From positions 310,001 through 374,000 of the forward strand of contig NZ_CADIKI010000005.1 of the NCBI RefSeq assembly GCF_902859935.1: a DNA stretch of 64,000 bases. The letters run 5' to 3'. The notes below the pieces were generated by a model that had not been told where the DNA came from, made no database searches, and worked only from the letters and a program-made list of their open reading frames with translations. The translations under genes were made by a program, and so were the position numbers. Shown in pieces: positions 9,070 to 18,106 of the stretch. How positions within the stretch are numbered: the stretch's first letter is position 1; every line of letters begins with the position of its first letter. The stretch comes from Paraburkholderia fynbosensis (lineage in GTDB: Bacteria; Pseudomonadota; Gammaproteobacteria; Burkholderiales; Burkholderiaceae).

Positions 9070-10878
9070 ATGTCTGAAAACAACGCCAACCGGCCCATCT
9101 CCAGCGTTCTGGAATCGCTCGAAGCCGCGCTGAAACGCGGCGATACGGCAGCGGCCGTCGAACTGTTCCAACCCAATTGCTACTGGCGCGATCTGGTCGC
9201 GTTCACCTGGAACATCAAGACCATGGAAGGCCGCGAGCAGATCGCCGCGATGCTGAATGCGCAGCTCGGCGCGATCAAACCGTCGAAGCTGAAGCTCGCC
9301 GAAAGCGAGCCCGAGCCGCAAACCGATGCGAATGGCGTGACCCAAGGCTGGATCACGTTCGAAACCGAAGTGGCGCGCGGCAGCGGCTTCATTCGGCTGA
9401 AGGACGGCCGGATCTGGACCCTGCTCACGACGATGGCCGAGCTCAAGGGCCACGAAGAACGCAAAGGACCGAAGCGGCCGATGGGCGCCGAGCACGGCGC
9501 GCGTCCCGAGCGCACCAGCTGGAAGGAAAATCGCGAGGCCGAGCTCGACGCGCTCGGCCACTCGTCGCAGCCCTACTGTCTGATCGTCGGCGGCGGGCAA
9601 GGCGGAATCGGGCTGGGGGCGAGACTGCGGCAGCTCGGCGTGCCGACCATCATCGTCGACAAGAACGAAAGACCCGGCGACGCCTGGCGCAAGCGCTACA
9701 AGACGCTTTGCCTGCATGATCCGGTCTGGTACGACCATATGCCGTATCTGCCCTTCCCCGACAACTGGCCGGTCTTCACGCCGAAGGACAAGATCGGCGA
9801 CTGGCTCGAGATGTACACAAAGGTGATGGAGTTGAACTACTGGGGGTCGACCATCTGCAAGTCCGCCCGTTATGACGAAGCGAAAGGCGAATGGATCGTG
9901 GAAGTCGAGCGCGACGGTCGTGCCATCACGTTGCGGCCCAAGCAGCTCGTGCTCGCCACCGGCATGTCGGGCAAGCCGAACGTGCCGAACTTCAAGGGCA
10001 TGGACGTGTTCAAGGGCGAGCAGCATCATTCGTCCAAACATCCCGGGCCGGACGGGTATCGCGGCAAGAAAGTCGTCGTGATCGGCGCGAATAATTCGGC
10101 GCACGACATTTGCGCAGCGCTGTGGGAAGCGGGTGTCGACGTCACGATGGTGCAACGTTCGTCCACCCACATCGTCAAGTCGGACTCGCTAATGGAACTG
10201 GCGCTGGGCGACCTGTATTCGGAGCGCGCCGTGGCGGCCGGCATGACGACGCCGAAAGCCGATCTGACCTTCGCCTCGATTCCGTACGCGATACTCCACG
10301 AATTCCAGATCCCGGTGTTCAACGCGATCAGGCAACGCGATGCCGAGTTCTACGATCGACTTGAAAAGAGCGGCTTCATGCTCGATTTCGGTGATGACGA
10401 TTCCGGGCTCTTCATGAAGTATCTGCGGCGCGGCTCGGGATATTACATCGACGTCGGCGCGTCGGATCTGGTGGCCAATGGCCAGATCAAACTGAAAAGC
10501 GGCGTCGACGTGGTGGAATTGAAGGAACACTCGGTGCTGCTCAGCGACGGCAGCGAACTCGAAGCGGACGTGGTGGTGTACGCCACCGGATATGGCTCGA
10601 TGAACGGCTGGGCCGCCGACCTCATCTCGCGCGAAGTCGCCGACAAGGTGGGCAAGGTGTGGGGACTCGGTTCGAACACGACCAAAGACCCGGGGCCATG
10701 GGAAGGCGAGCAGCGCAACATGTGGAAACCGACGCAGCAGACGGCGCTCTGGTTCCACGGCGGCAATCTGCATCAGTCGCGCCACTACTCGCAGTACCTG
10801 TCACTGCAACTGAAGGCCCGGATGGAAGGTATCGCGACGCCGGTGTTCGGATTGCAGGAGGTTCATCACCTCTCGTAA
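9070..10878 (+). CDS. flavin-containing monooxygenase with N-terminal NTF2/SnoaL-like domain
   Basis: A 602-residue two-domain enzyme. Residues ~1-135 look like an NTF2/SnoaL-like cone (LEAALKRGDTAAAVELF; YWRDLVAFTWNIKTM). From ~165 a group-B flavoprotein monooxygenase follows: FAD motif GGGQGG at ~174-179, a GDAWRKRYKTLCLHDPVWYD segment, an NADPH-binding GANNSAHDI at ~339, and ATGY near residue 505. Such fusions occur in Burkholderia and Rhodococcus proteins related to plant YUCCA-type enzymes, with unknown substrates. GGAGGA precedes the ATG at 9070. The companion GAF regulator suggests induction by a small-molecule substrate. Confidence 0.92.
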   Translation: MSENNANRPISSVLESLEAALKRGDTAAAVELFQPNCYWRDLVAFTWNIKTMEGREQIAAMLNAQLGAIKPSKLKLAESEPEPQTDANGVTQGWITFETEVARGSGFIRLKDGRIWTLLTTMAELKGHEERKGPKRPMGAEHGARPERTSWKENREAELDALGHSSQPYCLIVGGGQGGIGLGARLRQLGVPTIIVDKNERPGDAWRKRYKTLCLHDPVWYDHMPYLPFPDNWPVFTPKDKIGDWLEMYTKVMELNYWGSTICKSARYDEAKGEWIVEVERDGRAITLRPKQLVLATGMSGKPNVPNFKGMDVFKGEQHHSSKHPGPDGYRGKKVVVIGANNSAHDICAALWEAGVDVTMVQRSSTHIVKSDSLMELALGDLYSERAVAAGMTTPKADLTFASIPYAILHEFQIPVFNAIRQRDAEFYDRLEKSGFMLDFGDDDSGLFMKYLRRGSGYYIDVGASDLVANGQIKLKSGVDVVELKEHSVLLSDGSELEADVVVYATGYGSMNGWAADLISREVADKVGKVWGLGSNTTKDPGPWEGEQRNMWKPTQQTALWFHGGNLHQSRHYSQYLSLQLKARMEGIATPVFGLQEVHHLS

Positions 10879-10986
10879 TGGGTCGGATTGCGGGTTGCGG
10901 CCTTGTGATGGCCGCCACAATCGTGGCATAGCCTCTGGTGAAAAGTATTGGGTGCAGCGGTACGTTGCCGATCGCAGCGCCGCTGC

Positions 10987-11037
10987 GCCCAATCGCCGAC
11001 CCATCGCCGCCCAATCGCCGACCCATCACCGCCCCAT
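10987..11037. repeat. 22-bp tandem direct repeat, about 2.3 copies
   Basis: A 22-base unit built on GCCCAATCGCCGACCCATC occurs at 10987 and 11009 with a partial third copy, between the convergent monooxygenase and regulator genes. It may only be replication slippage in intergenic DNA. Confidence 0.6.
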
Positions 11038-11078
11038 TTGCGCGAGCCATGAACCGGCACCGGCGGAACAGGCCGACG

Positions 11079-11723
11079 CTACTGCGCCGCGTCGCGCAGA
11101 TCCCTGATGTGCTGATAGACGGTCGCGCGTCCCATCCCCAAGACGTTCGCGACGTAGTTCGCCGCGCTCTTGCCCTTGAATGCGCCCTCCTCCCACAGCG
11201 CGGCGACGAGTTCGCGCCGATGATCGCGTGTCAGCGAATTGAGCGCCAACTGGCGCTCCTGAAGCCAGCCATGGAGGAATGTGTTGATCCGTTCCTGCCA
11301 GTCGTCCTTGAACAGTTCCTCCGGCTGCTTCACCACGCCGACGCCCGAAATCACGAGGTCGATCACGTGCTTCACTTCTTCGAACACGGCAATGTTGTAG
11401 TTCACGCACATCACGCCCGAAGCGACGCCCTCGTCATCGAGCAACACCGTGCTGACGCAACGCATGCGCCGGCCGTCCCAATTGATCTTCTCGTACGGAC
11501 CGATCGTGCCGGGCTGCGCGACGTGATCGATCTCTTCCAGCGCCGAGTCGTCACCCAACTCCCGCTTCGACAGATTGTTGGCGATGTACGCGATGGTCTG
11601 GCTGTGAAGGTCGTGAATGACGATTTCGACGTAGGGAAAAAACAGCAGCGCGATACCGTCGGCGACGCGGCTATAGCGTTCGAGCAACTGTCGGCGAGCC
11701 GGGGTGGATTTTGTCTTTCGCAT
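11079..11723 (-). CDS. dauR: DauR/YheO-family PAS-HTH regulator
   Basis: A 214-residue protein with a YheO-type PAS-like N-terminal domain (YSRVADGIALLFFPYVEIVIHDL; YIANNLSKRELGDDS; GVMCVNYNIAVFEEV) and a C-terminal helix-turn-helix (LVAALWEEGAFKGKSAANYV, GMGRATVYQHIRDLR). This is the architecture of DauR, the D-arginine-responsive repressor of Pseudomonas aeruginosa dauBAR. The gene neighbourhood, with a mu-crystallin-like dehydrogenase and a DadA-like FAD enzyme, supports that assignment. It is transcribed in the same direction as the DauB-like gene, 96 bp downstream of it, across the long G/C tract. Confidence 0.85.
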   Translation of the reverse strand: MRKTKSTPARRQLLERYSRVADGIALLFFPYVEIVIHDLHSQTIAYIANNLSKRELGDDSALEEIDHVAQPGTIGPYEKINWDGRRMRCVSTVLLDDEGVASGVMCVNYNIAVFEEVKHVIDLVISGVGVVKQPEELFKDDWQERINTFLHGWLQERQLALNSLTRDHRRELVAALWEEGAFKGKSAANYVANVLGMGRATVYQHIRDLRDAAQ

Positions 11724-11741
11724 GAAGGTCGGGAGGTTCCT

Positions 11742-11808
<67 letters not shown>

Positions 11809-11819
11809 GTTGGTCCGTA

Positions 11820-12797
11820 CTATTTTGCCACGGGGTGCCGCGCGCTCAGATATCGAAACAGCTCATACGCGATCGCCACATCTTCCAGTCCGAGCCCGAT
11901 CGAACGAAAGAACGCGTGCCGCTGGTACGACGGCTTAGCCGCTTTGCCGCTCGCCAGCTCGGGCAGGTCACCTACGATGTTGTGCGGCGACCATCCGTGC
12001 AATTCGGCCGCCAGCTTCATTTCACCGGCACTCGCGGGCGTGGTGCGGCGGTAGTCGCAATACACGTCCATCTGCGGCAACCACGCAGGCGCAATCTCAT
12101 GCGCGTTGGCGACGTTGGTGCTGATCGACGTGATCAGCGCCGGCTTCGTCAGCATGCCTTCAGCCAGCACCGGCGCGCCCGACGAGGTGCACAAGACCAC
12201 CACGTCCGCATCGCAGACGCAGTCTTCGAGCGTCGCGCTCACGCTCGCGCGAGGGTCCAGCGCGGTGACGGCGGCACGCTGTGCGGCGTTGCCCTGCAGA
12301 TTCGGCGAGAAAACGTGGATCGAATCCCACGCACGCAACGGCGCAATGTGGCGCAGATGCGCCTGTCCCACCGCGCCGGTGCCAACAATAGCCAGCCGGC
12401 GGGCGTGAGGCTCCGCGAGATGCTCGACGGCAAGCGCAGTGGCGCCTGCCGTGCGCTCAGTCGTCAGCAGACCGGCATCGCACCACATCAACGGTTGGCC
12501 GGTTTCCATCGACATCAGCGCGGTCCATGCGGTGATGATCGGCTTCGCGCCCGTGACGATGTACGGCGACATCTTCGCGCCGAATACCTTCGCGTCGGCA
12601 ATCGCGCCAAGGTACGTGATGAAATCGCCCGCGTTCGCGGGAAACAGCGTGAGGCTTTGCGGCGGCTGCACTGCCTGCTCGCCGTGCAGTGCGCGAAACA
12701 TCTCAGTCAAGGCACGGCGTACGTCCAGTTCGGGCAGCGCGTTGCGCACCGCCTCCTCGTGGACGATGAGCGGGGTTGTCGTTTCGCTGTGGTTCAT
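11820..12797 (-). CDS. ornithine cyclodeaminase/mu-crystallin family dehydrogenase (DauB-like)
   Basis: A 325-residue NAD(P)H-dependent enzyme of the mu-crystallin fold. Visible are LDVRRALTEMFRAL, the substrate-site GAKMSPYIVTGAKPIITAWT, the GXLLTTERTAGATALAVEHL helix and the Rossmann motif LAIVGTGAVGQAHLRHI, then VVLCTSSGAPVL. In P. aeruginosa, DauB (L-arginine dehydrogenase) of this family works with DauA to racemise D-arginine via 2-ketoarginine. Adjacent DauR- and DadA/DauA-like genes make the same role likely, though ornithine cyclodeamination or opine reduction cannot be excluded. The start at 12797 has a weak GGAGAG site; the longer frame has no family homology. Confidence 0.85.
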   Translation of the reverse strand: MNHSETTTPLIVHEEAVRNALPELDVRRALTEMFRALHGEQAVQPPQSLTLFPANAGDFITYLGAIADAKVFGAKMSPYIVTGAKPIITAWTALMSMETGQPLMWCDAGLLTTERTAGATALAVEHLAEPHARRLAIVGTGAVGQAHLRHIAPLRAWDSIHVFSPNLQGNAAQRAAVTALDPRASVSATLEDCVCDADVVVLCTSSGAPVLAEGMLTKPALITSISTNVANAHEIAPAWLPQMDVYCDYRRTTPASAGEMKLAAELHGWSPHNIVGDLPELASGKAAKPSYQRHAFFRSIGLGLEDVAIAYELFRYLSARHPVAK

Positions 12798-12885
12798 GTG
12801 TCTGCTCTCCAGGTCGGTGCCAAAGGTCCGGCATGGCTCGATTCTAAATTTAAAGTCCAATCTGGATTATTTTTTTTGAAATGCC

Positions 12886-12913
12886 TTGCAATTATCACCG
12901 TCCAGAATAGACT
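12886..12913 (+). promoter_or_regulatory. candidate sigma-70 promoter of the binding-protein gene
   Basis: TTGCAA (12886-12891) and TAGACT (12908-12913) with a 16-base spacer, about 110 bases upstream of the ATG at 13023. The divergent region is AT-rich and also contains the small palindrome TCCA-ATC-TGGA near 12855. Confidence 0.35.
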
Positions 12914-13022
12914 CATGTTCCAGAACAGCGACAAGGCAGCGACCATACGATGGCTCCGCGGCAAGCTCAATGCTGTTTCATTTGGCCCCTTTCTAGCGAT
13001 CCCACCTACGCCTGGACCCATC

Positions 13023-13811
13023 ATGATTCTCAAGCTCTCGCTTTCCGTTTGCCTTGCTGCCGCCCTGGTCAGCGTGGCCGGCGCAGCCAACGCCGAAACC
13101 GCCGGCACTTTGCGTTTCGGCATCGAGGCAGCGTATCCGCCGTTCGAGAGCAAGTCGCCGACCGGTCAGTTGCAAGGCTTCGACGTCGATGTCGGCAATG
13201 CGGTCTGCGCAAAGATGGGCGTGAAGTGCGTGTGGGTGGAGAACTCGTTCGACGGTCTGATTCCAGCGTTGCAGGCGCGCAAGTTCGACGTCATCAACTC
13301 GGCGATGAACATCACCGCGAAGCGCAAGCAAAGCATCGATTTCACGCCGCCGATCTACGTCGTGCCGATCGTGATGGTGGTCAAGCACGGCTCGCCGTTG
13401 CTGCCCAACGTCAAGAGCTTGCAAGGCAAGCGCGTGGGCGTCCTGCAAGGGTCGTCGCAGGAGGACTTCCTGAAGCAGCACTGGGCGAACGCGGGGGTGT
13501 CGATCGTGTCGTATCAGGACCAGGATCAGGTGTATAGCGATCTCACCGCGGGTCGCCTCGACGCCGCGGTGCAGGAAGCGCAGACGGCTCAGGATGGATT
13601 TCTCGACAAGCCGGCCGGGCGTGACTATATGATCGTCGGCGAGCCGCTGAAAGACCCGGCGACACTCGGTGAAGGCACCGGCTTCGGGTTGCGCAAAGGC
13701 GACAAGGCGCTGGAGAGCAAAGTCAACGCCGCGCTCGACGCACTGAAGAAAGACGGCACGCTGAGCAATTTGTCGGTCAAGTATTTCAAGCGCGACATCG
13801 TTGCGAAATAA
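13023..13811 (+). CDS. periplasmic binding protein for basic amino acids, in the dau-like cluster
   Basis: A 262-residue HisJ/ArgT-type binding protein with a signal peptide (LSVCLAAALVSVAGAANAET), then LRFGIEAAYPPFESKSP, GFDVDVGNAVCAKM, VWVENSFDGLIPAL, and the second-lobe VSYQDQDQVYSDLTAGRLDA. It is divergent from the DauB-like dehydrogenase and 78 bp before the FAD dehydrogenase, so it probably delivers the D- or basic amino acid those enzymes use. No permease or ATPase is in the window. It is a paralogue of 4088-4870. A very long upstream frame is not coding; the start at 13023 gives the proper signal peptide. Confidence 0.93.
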   Translation: MILKLSLSVCLAAALVSVAGAANAETAGTLRFGIEAAYPPFESKSPTGQLQGFDVDVGNAVCAKMGVKCVWVENSFDGLIPALQARKFDVINSAMNITAKRKQSIDFTPPIYVVPIVMVVKHGSPLLPNVKSLQGKRVGVLQGSSQEDFLKQHWANAGVSIVSYQDQDQVYSDLTAGRLDAAVQEAQTAQDGFLDKPAGRDYMIVGEPLKDPATLGEGTGFGLRKGDKALESKVNAALDALKKDGTLSNLSVKYFKRDIVAK

Positions 13812-13889
13812 CTCGTTAAATAAGCGCCTCCCGGCCTGCGAGCAGCAGGCCCCTCCCGCGCGAACCGGCGCGGGGAACAGAGCCAGTCT

Positions 13890-15131
13890 ATGGATTTCGA
13901 TGTAATCGTATTGGGTGCCGGCATCGTCGGCGTGTCGTCCGCCCTGCATCTGCAGGATCGCGGACGCAGCGTCGCGCTGGTCGACCGGCGCGGGCCCGGT
14001 GAGGAAACCAGTTTCGGCAACGCGGGCCTGATCGAGAGTTCGTCGATCGTGCCGTACGGCTTTCCCCGCCGTCTGCGCACATTGCTGCGCTACGCGCGCA
14101 ATCAATCGACCGACCTTTACTGGGACTACCGCGCGCTTCCCGCATTCGCCGCATGGCTCGGGCGTTTCTGGTGGGAGTCGTCACCCGAACGGCTGGCGGT
14201 GGCGGCGCGCGATATGTTGCCGTTGATCCGGGCGAGCGTCACCGAGCACGATGCGTTGATCGCGCGCGCGGGTCTTGGGCGACTCGCGCACGACGGCGGG
14301 TGGATCGAAGCATTTCGCACGCAAAGCGAGTTGGGCCATCAGACGAAGGTGGCCGAATCCGCCGTGCGCGAACACGGTCTGCGCGTGCAGCCCCTCGATG
14401 CGCCTGCATTGCGCGCGAAAGAGCCGGGCATCGGCGCAGGATTTTGCGGAGCGTTGCATTGGCAGGATCCGAAGAGCATCTCCGATCCGGGCGCGCTGAC
14501 GAAAGGCTATGCGCGTCTATTCGAACAGGCCGGCGGCACGCTGCTGAACGGTGACGCTACCACGCTGCGCGTACGCGGCGCCGCGTGGGCCGTTCAAACC
14601 AACAGCGGAGAAATCAGCGCGAAGGAAGTGGTGGTCGCGCTCGGACCGTGGTCGGACACGGTGTTCGCCCCGCTCGGCTATCACATTCCGTTGCGCGCGA
14701 AGCGTGGCTATCACATGCACTATCGTCCTACGGGGACGGTCCTGTCCGTCCCCGTGGTCGACACGGAAGAAGGCTACGTGATTGCGCCCATGCGTGGCGG
14801 CTTGCGGCTCACCACCGGCGTCGAAATTGCGCGGCGTGAAGCCGCACCCACGGCGATCCAGCTAGAACGCGCCGAACGCATCGCCAAACCGGCCTTCGGC
14901 TTGGGCGAGCGCCTGGACGACGCGCCGTGGCTCGGGCTGCGTCCTTGCACGCCCGACATGCGGCCTGTGATCGGGCGCGCGCCCAGGCACCGAGGTTTGT
15001 GGTTCGCGTTCGGACACAATCATCACGGCTTGACGCTCGGCCCCGTCAGCGGACGTTTGCTGGCGGAGATGATGACCGGCGCGGCGCCGTTCATCGATGT
15101 GCGTCCGTTCCGTCCCGAGCGGTTCCGATAG
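13890..15131 (+). CDS. FAD-dependent D-amino-acid dehydrogenase, DadA/DauA-like
   Basis: A 413-residue DAO-superfamily flavoenzyme: N-terminal VIVLGAGIVGVSSALHLQDRG, then ETSFGNAGLIESSSIVPYG (DadA-type SxGNAG motif), VVVALGPWSD, RGYHMHYRPTG, and a C-terminal RPCTPDMRPVIGRAP followed by GHNHHGLTLGP. These are the FAD-binding and active-site landmarks of DadA-type dehydrogenases, which pass electrons to the respiratory chain rather than to oxygen. Next to DauR- and DauB-like genes it is best viewed as the DauA-equivalent, oxidising a D-amino acid to the keto acid. The binding protein immediately upstream supports the role. Confidence 0.9.
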   Translation: MDFDVIVLGAGIVGVSSALHLQDRGRSVALVDRRGPGEETSFGNAGLIESSSIVPYGFPRRLRTLLRYARNQSTDLYWDYRALPAFAAWLGRFWWESSPERLAVAARDMLPLIRASVTEHDALIARAGLGRLAHDGGWIEAFRTQSELGHQTKVAESAVREHGLRVQPLDAPALRAKEPGIGAGFCGALHWQDPKSISDPGALTKGYARLFEQAGGTLLNGDATTLRVRGAAWAVQTNSGEISAKEVVVALGPWSDTVFAPLGYHIPLRAKRGYHMHYRPTGTVLSVPVVDTEEGYVIAPMRGGLRLTTGVEIARREAAPTAIQLERAERIAKPAFGLGERLDDAPWLGLRPCTPDMRPVIGRAPRHRGLWFAFGHNHHGLTLGPVSGRLLAEMMTGAAPFIDVRPFRPERFR

Positions 15132-15399
15132 ACAGAGCTAGCGGCGAAGACCCGCCCTGCACCTGAAAGAACTTCTTCCGAATGAGCACCGCGGTCATGC
15201 CTTTGAACGGCATGGCCGTCGCCTCTGGCGCAACCCCGCACACGCCTGCAGAGAGGTGGCCGACAAGGCACCTCATGGTTTCCCGAACACGCCTGACTAC
15301 TGCTCACCGCATGGCGGTTTACCCTCTACCGATGCGCAACGAATTCAACGCGATGCTGAAAAACACCACGCTCGTCAGCGGGATCGGCGTACTGCATCG

Positions 15400-15745
15400 C
15401 GACCATGGCCGCCGCTCCCTCGGCGAAGAACTGGCGCCCGCTATCCGCTAGCCGACCACGGTTGCGCCGTCGCACCGCGCACCGCGTTGGACTCGCGCAA
15501 TGAAGCGCAACTGCTTGGCCGGGACCCCAATGCTCGCGCGGCGATGCTGGTCGACGGTAACGCACCGCTGCCCGGCACCACTCGCCAGCCGCTTCTTGCG
15601 AACACGCTGCGCGCGATCGCCGAGGGTGGCCGGGATGCGTTCTATCGCGGCGACATGGCGGCCGACATCGTCGCCCATCTGCAACGCCATGGCGGACTTC
15701 ACACGCTGGACGATTTCGCGGACTACCTAGGTCCGGTTTTCATAC
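15400..15745 (+). pseudogene. gamma-glutamyltransferase remnant, frameshifted
   Basis: A frame ending at 15451 encodes HGRRSLGEELAPAIR, and the next frame continues as LADHGCAVAPRTALDSRNEA, then TRQPLLANTLRAIAEGGRDA and FYRGDMAADIVAHLQRHGGL, then HTLDDFADY. That is the middle of a gamma-glutamyltransferase large subunit (leucine-alanine-rich LRAIAEGGRDAFYRG signature) split by a frameshift near 15450. The N-terminal portion and the whole small subunit with the catalytic threonine are missing. It therefore is a dead fragment, ending abruptly near the convergent hypothetical gene. Confidence 0.8.
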
Positions 15746-15752
15746 GCGCTCG

Positions 15753-16343
15753 TCAACCTCGTGCGCGGTCGATCGCGCTGGTAGCCAGCTCCCGCGCAAG
15801 GTCCGCGTATAGCTCGGCCCACTTGCCCAGCAAGGACGAGTCGTCGGTCAGGAAAAGCGGATGCTCGGCCCATGCACTGACATTTTCACCCTTCCAGGCC
15901 ATTTCGAACACGCGCAGGTCTTCATCCTCGCTGACGCCGATGTCGATCAGCTCGCGAAACGAGGCCAGCTTGCACAGAGACACCTCGTGGGTGGCGACGC
16001 CATGAATCGCGGCCAGCGCGATGGTCGCGCGCTTTCGGGCGTCGTCGCGGTTGCCGGCGATCAGGAATACGATCCGCTCATCGTGGCCGCTGCCGAACAC
16101 GGCCCGATAGAGTGAGGTTTTGCAGCAATGGCTCAGTTGCGTGCCCATCATCGCCTCGTCCGAAAACGATTCCCGGTTCGACCCGCTCGCCTGAGCGCCG
16201 CTTGCGTGCGTTTCGGATCGGCGTTTGCGGTTGCGGTTGCGGCAGGTATCGCTGCTCCGGTACACATACAATCCGCATACGAACAGACAAGCCAGCGCGA
16301 GAATCCCGACGCCCACGAGTACCGCCAGATCGTCGTGCGCCAT
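15753..16343 (-). CDS. hypothetical membrane-anchored protein
   Basis: A 196-residue protein with one N-terminal transmembrane helix (LAVLVGVGILALACLFVCGLY) followed by a basic stretch (RNRNRKRRSE) and a soluble domain containing HDERIVFLIAGNRDDARKRA, RELIDIGVSEDEDLRVFEMA and EHPLFLTDDSSLLGKWAELY. The positive residues after the helix suggest the soluble part is cytoplasmic. I do not recognise the family. Codon use looks like that of real Burkholderia genes. Its 3' end lies against the gamma-glutamyltransferase remnant. Confidence 0.65.
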   Translation of the reverse strand: MAHDDLAVLVGVGILALACLFVCGLYVYRSSDTCRNRNRKRRSETHASGAQASGSNRESFSDEAMMGTQLSHCCKTSLYRAVFGSGHDERIVFLIAGNRDDARKRATIALAAIHGVATHEVSLCKLASFRELIDIGVSEDEDLRVFEMAWKGENVSAWAEHPLFLTDDSSLLGKWAELYADLARELATSAIDRARG

Positions 16344-16707
16344 TTCAGGGCTCCTTCAGTCTCGTGCGTGCTTCGGCGGCCCTTTCGGGGGTCTTTCCCG
16401 CAAGCTTCGACGGCGGTGGAATTCCCCAGCATTGCGCGGTCCCGCACGCGAGCCGGGAAAGGCGGGTCGCAAATCGGTCTGCTCCCATAGTCCACGTTGC
16501 CATGAGTTTTGTGAGCGTGGGGACGATGTTCCGAGTATCGGACGGGAATGGCTATTGTTCAACAGAGCACACTTCTCTATTGACCAATCGGTTCCGCTAT
16601 AGGACGCTATGGGGCTGCGGCTGCGCGTTCCGTGGTCGAAATAGCGGGAGCGGGCAATGGTTCGTCTGCCGGCCGCTGAAACTGGAAACGGATTCTCCCT
16701 CTGCGCC
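16344..16707. other. intergenic, no gene seen
   Basis: 364 bases between two minus-strand genes. No family motif or convincing frame on either strand; it should hold the promoter of the hypothetical gene at 15753-16343. Confidence 0.5.
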
Positions 16708-17781
16708 TCAGACCGCCGGCGAACTTCCACCGTAAGTCAGCCTGCCGTTCTTCGACAGCAGGATCGCGACCGGCCTCGTCATCTCGAACTCCGAGAAAAT
16801 AATGATCACGATGACGGTGATCGGCACGGCGAGGAATGCGCCGGATACACCCCAGATCGCCGACCACACCGCCATGCTGGCGAGGATCGCAAACGGGCTC
16901 AGGTTCAGTGAGTTGCCCATCAGATACGGGTCCAGGATGTTGCCGATCACGAATTGAATCGCGCTCAGCGACACCAGCACGATGAGCACCTCGTTGACCT
17001 CGCCAAACTGCAGCACCGACATGAGCGTCGGAAAGACGATGCTCAGCACCGAGCCGATATAGGGCACATAGTTGAGCAGCGCAATCAGTACGGCCCACAG
17101 TCCGGCGAATTCGAGGCCGACGCTGCGCATCGCACCCCAGCTTATGCCACCGAGCACCACGCCTAGCAGCGTTTTCAACGCGAGATAAGCGCCAATGCGC
17201 CGGTTGATGTCGGTGACGACGCTTTTGATACGTTCGGCGTTGCTCGAATTCGCGGCCATGTTCGTCAGTTTTTCGCTGAACGTCCGCTGCTCGATGAGCA
17301 GAAAGCTGGCGTACAGAACCACCACAAAGATATTGACGATCATCGACGACAGCGAAGCCAGCATGCTTGCGACGAGCGCCTGAACGTTGAACTGGGCAAG
17401 CATGTCGCGCCGCAACGAATCCCAGGTGGGCTCGCTCTCCACATGCAGCAGGACGGCGACCTTCTGGATCAGCGCGAGAACGGATTCCTGATAGCGCGGC
17501 GCCAGCGCGATGAGGCCGTCGTAGTTCGCGACGAGCATGTCGACAGCGAGAAATATTCCAGCCGCGATTACGAACACGGACAACGCATAACGCAACTGCG
17601 TCGGCATCCTCGCTCCAACGACAGGAATGCGCTCCAGCAATCGGGTGAAACCGACGATCACATAAACCGCGATGATGCCAAGCACGATAGGAACGAATAC
17701 GGCGCGCCCAATGTAGAGCACCCAGCCGACAATCAACAGCAGTACGACAACGCATACGGACGCCTGCAATCTGTCGCTCAT
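16708..17781 (-). CDS. AI-2E family (PerM/YdiK-like) membrane permease
   Basis: A 357-residue integral membrane protein with the AI-2E family layout: two N-terminal hydrophobic segments (CVVVLLLIVGWVLYIG; FVPIVLGIIAVYVIVGF), a helix at the LRYALSVFVIAAGIFLAVDM stretch, a soluble insert around residues ~75-150, and a C-terminal bundle with ALLNYVPYIGSVLSIVFPTL, the family's signature PYIG motif, then GNILDPYLMGNSLNLSP. Members have been linked to autoinducer-2 export and to Na+/H+ exchange; the substrate here is unknown. It stands alone. Confidence 0.92.
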   Translation of the reverse strand: MSDRLQASVCVVVLLLIVGWVLYIGRAVFVPIVLGIIAVYVIVGFTRLLERIPVVGARMPTQLRYALSVFVIAAGIFLAVDMLVANYDGLIALAPRYQESVLALIQKVAVLLHVESEPTWDSLRRDMLAQFNVQALVASMLASLSSMIVNIFVVVLYASFLLIEQRTFSEKLTNMAANSSNAERIKSVVTDINRRIGAYLALKTLLGVVLGGISWGAMRSVGLEFAGLWAVLIALLNYVPYIGSVLSIVFPTLMSVLQFGEVNEVLIVLVSLSAIQFVIGNILDPYLMGNSLNLSPFAILASMAVWSAIWGVSGAFLAVPITVIVIIIFSEFEMTRPVAILLSKNGRLTYGGSSPAV

Positions 17782-18106
17782 CTATTCATGCTCCATTGAT
17801 CTGCGAACTGCTCGCTGTCGAGTATTGCCGCATGAACGATGCAAGCGGCGGCCAAATCGTCTTTTCCTGTCCGTTGCCCAGGCTGCCGTACGACTACCTT
17901 ACACGTGGCGCCGGCAGCATGTATGGCTGAATTTCATCAGCGCTCATGCTCGCATGTATTTCGGGTGGCGCGGCAAGAAATCGCGTGTCTCCAAACTTGC
18001 CGCACGATATGCGCACCATAGCGCATGGATATATCGACTGGCGGGCAAACACCCTGCCCCCGGCAACGCCATGCAGCTTCCCAATCACGCTCTTTCAACG
18101 GCTCCG
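17782..18106. other. intergenic, no gene seen
   Basis: 325 bases between two minus-strand genes. Only short frames without a known motif on either strand. Confidence 0.5.
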
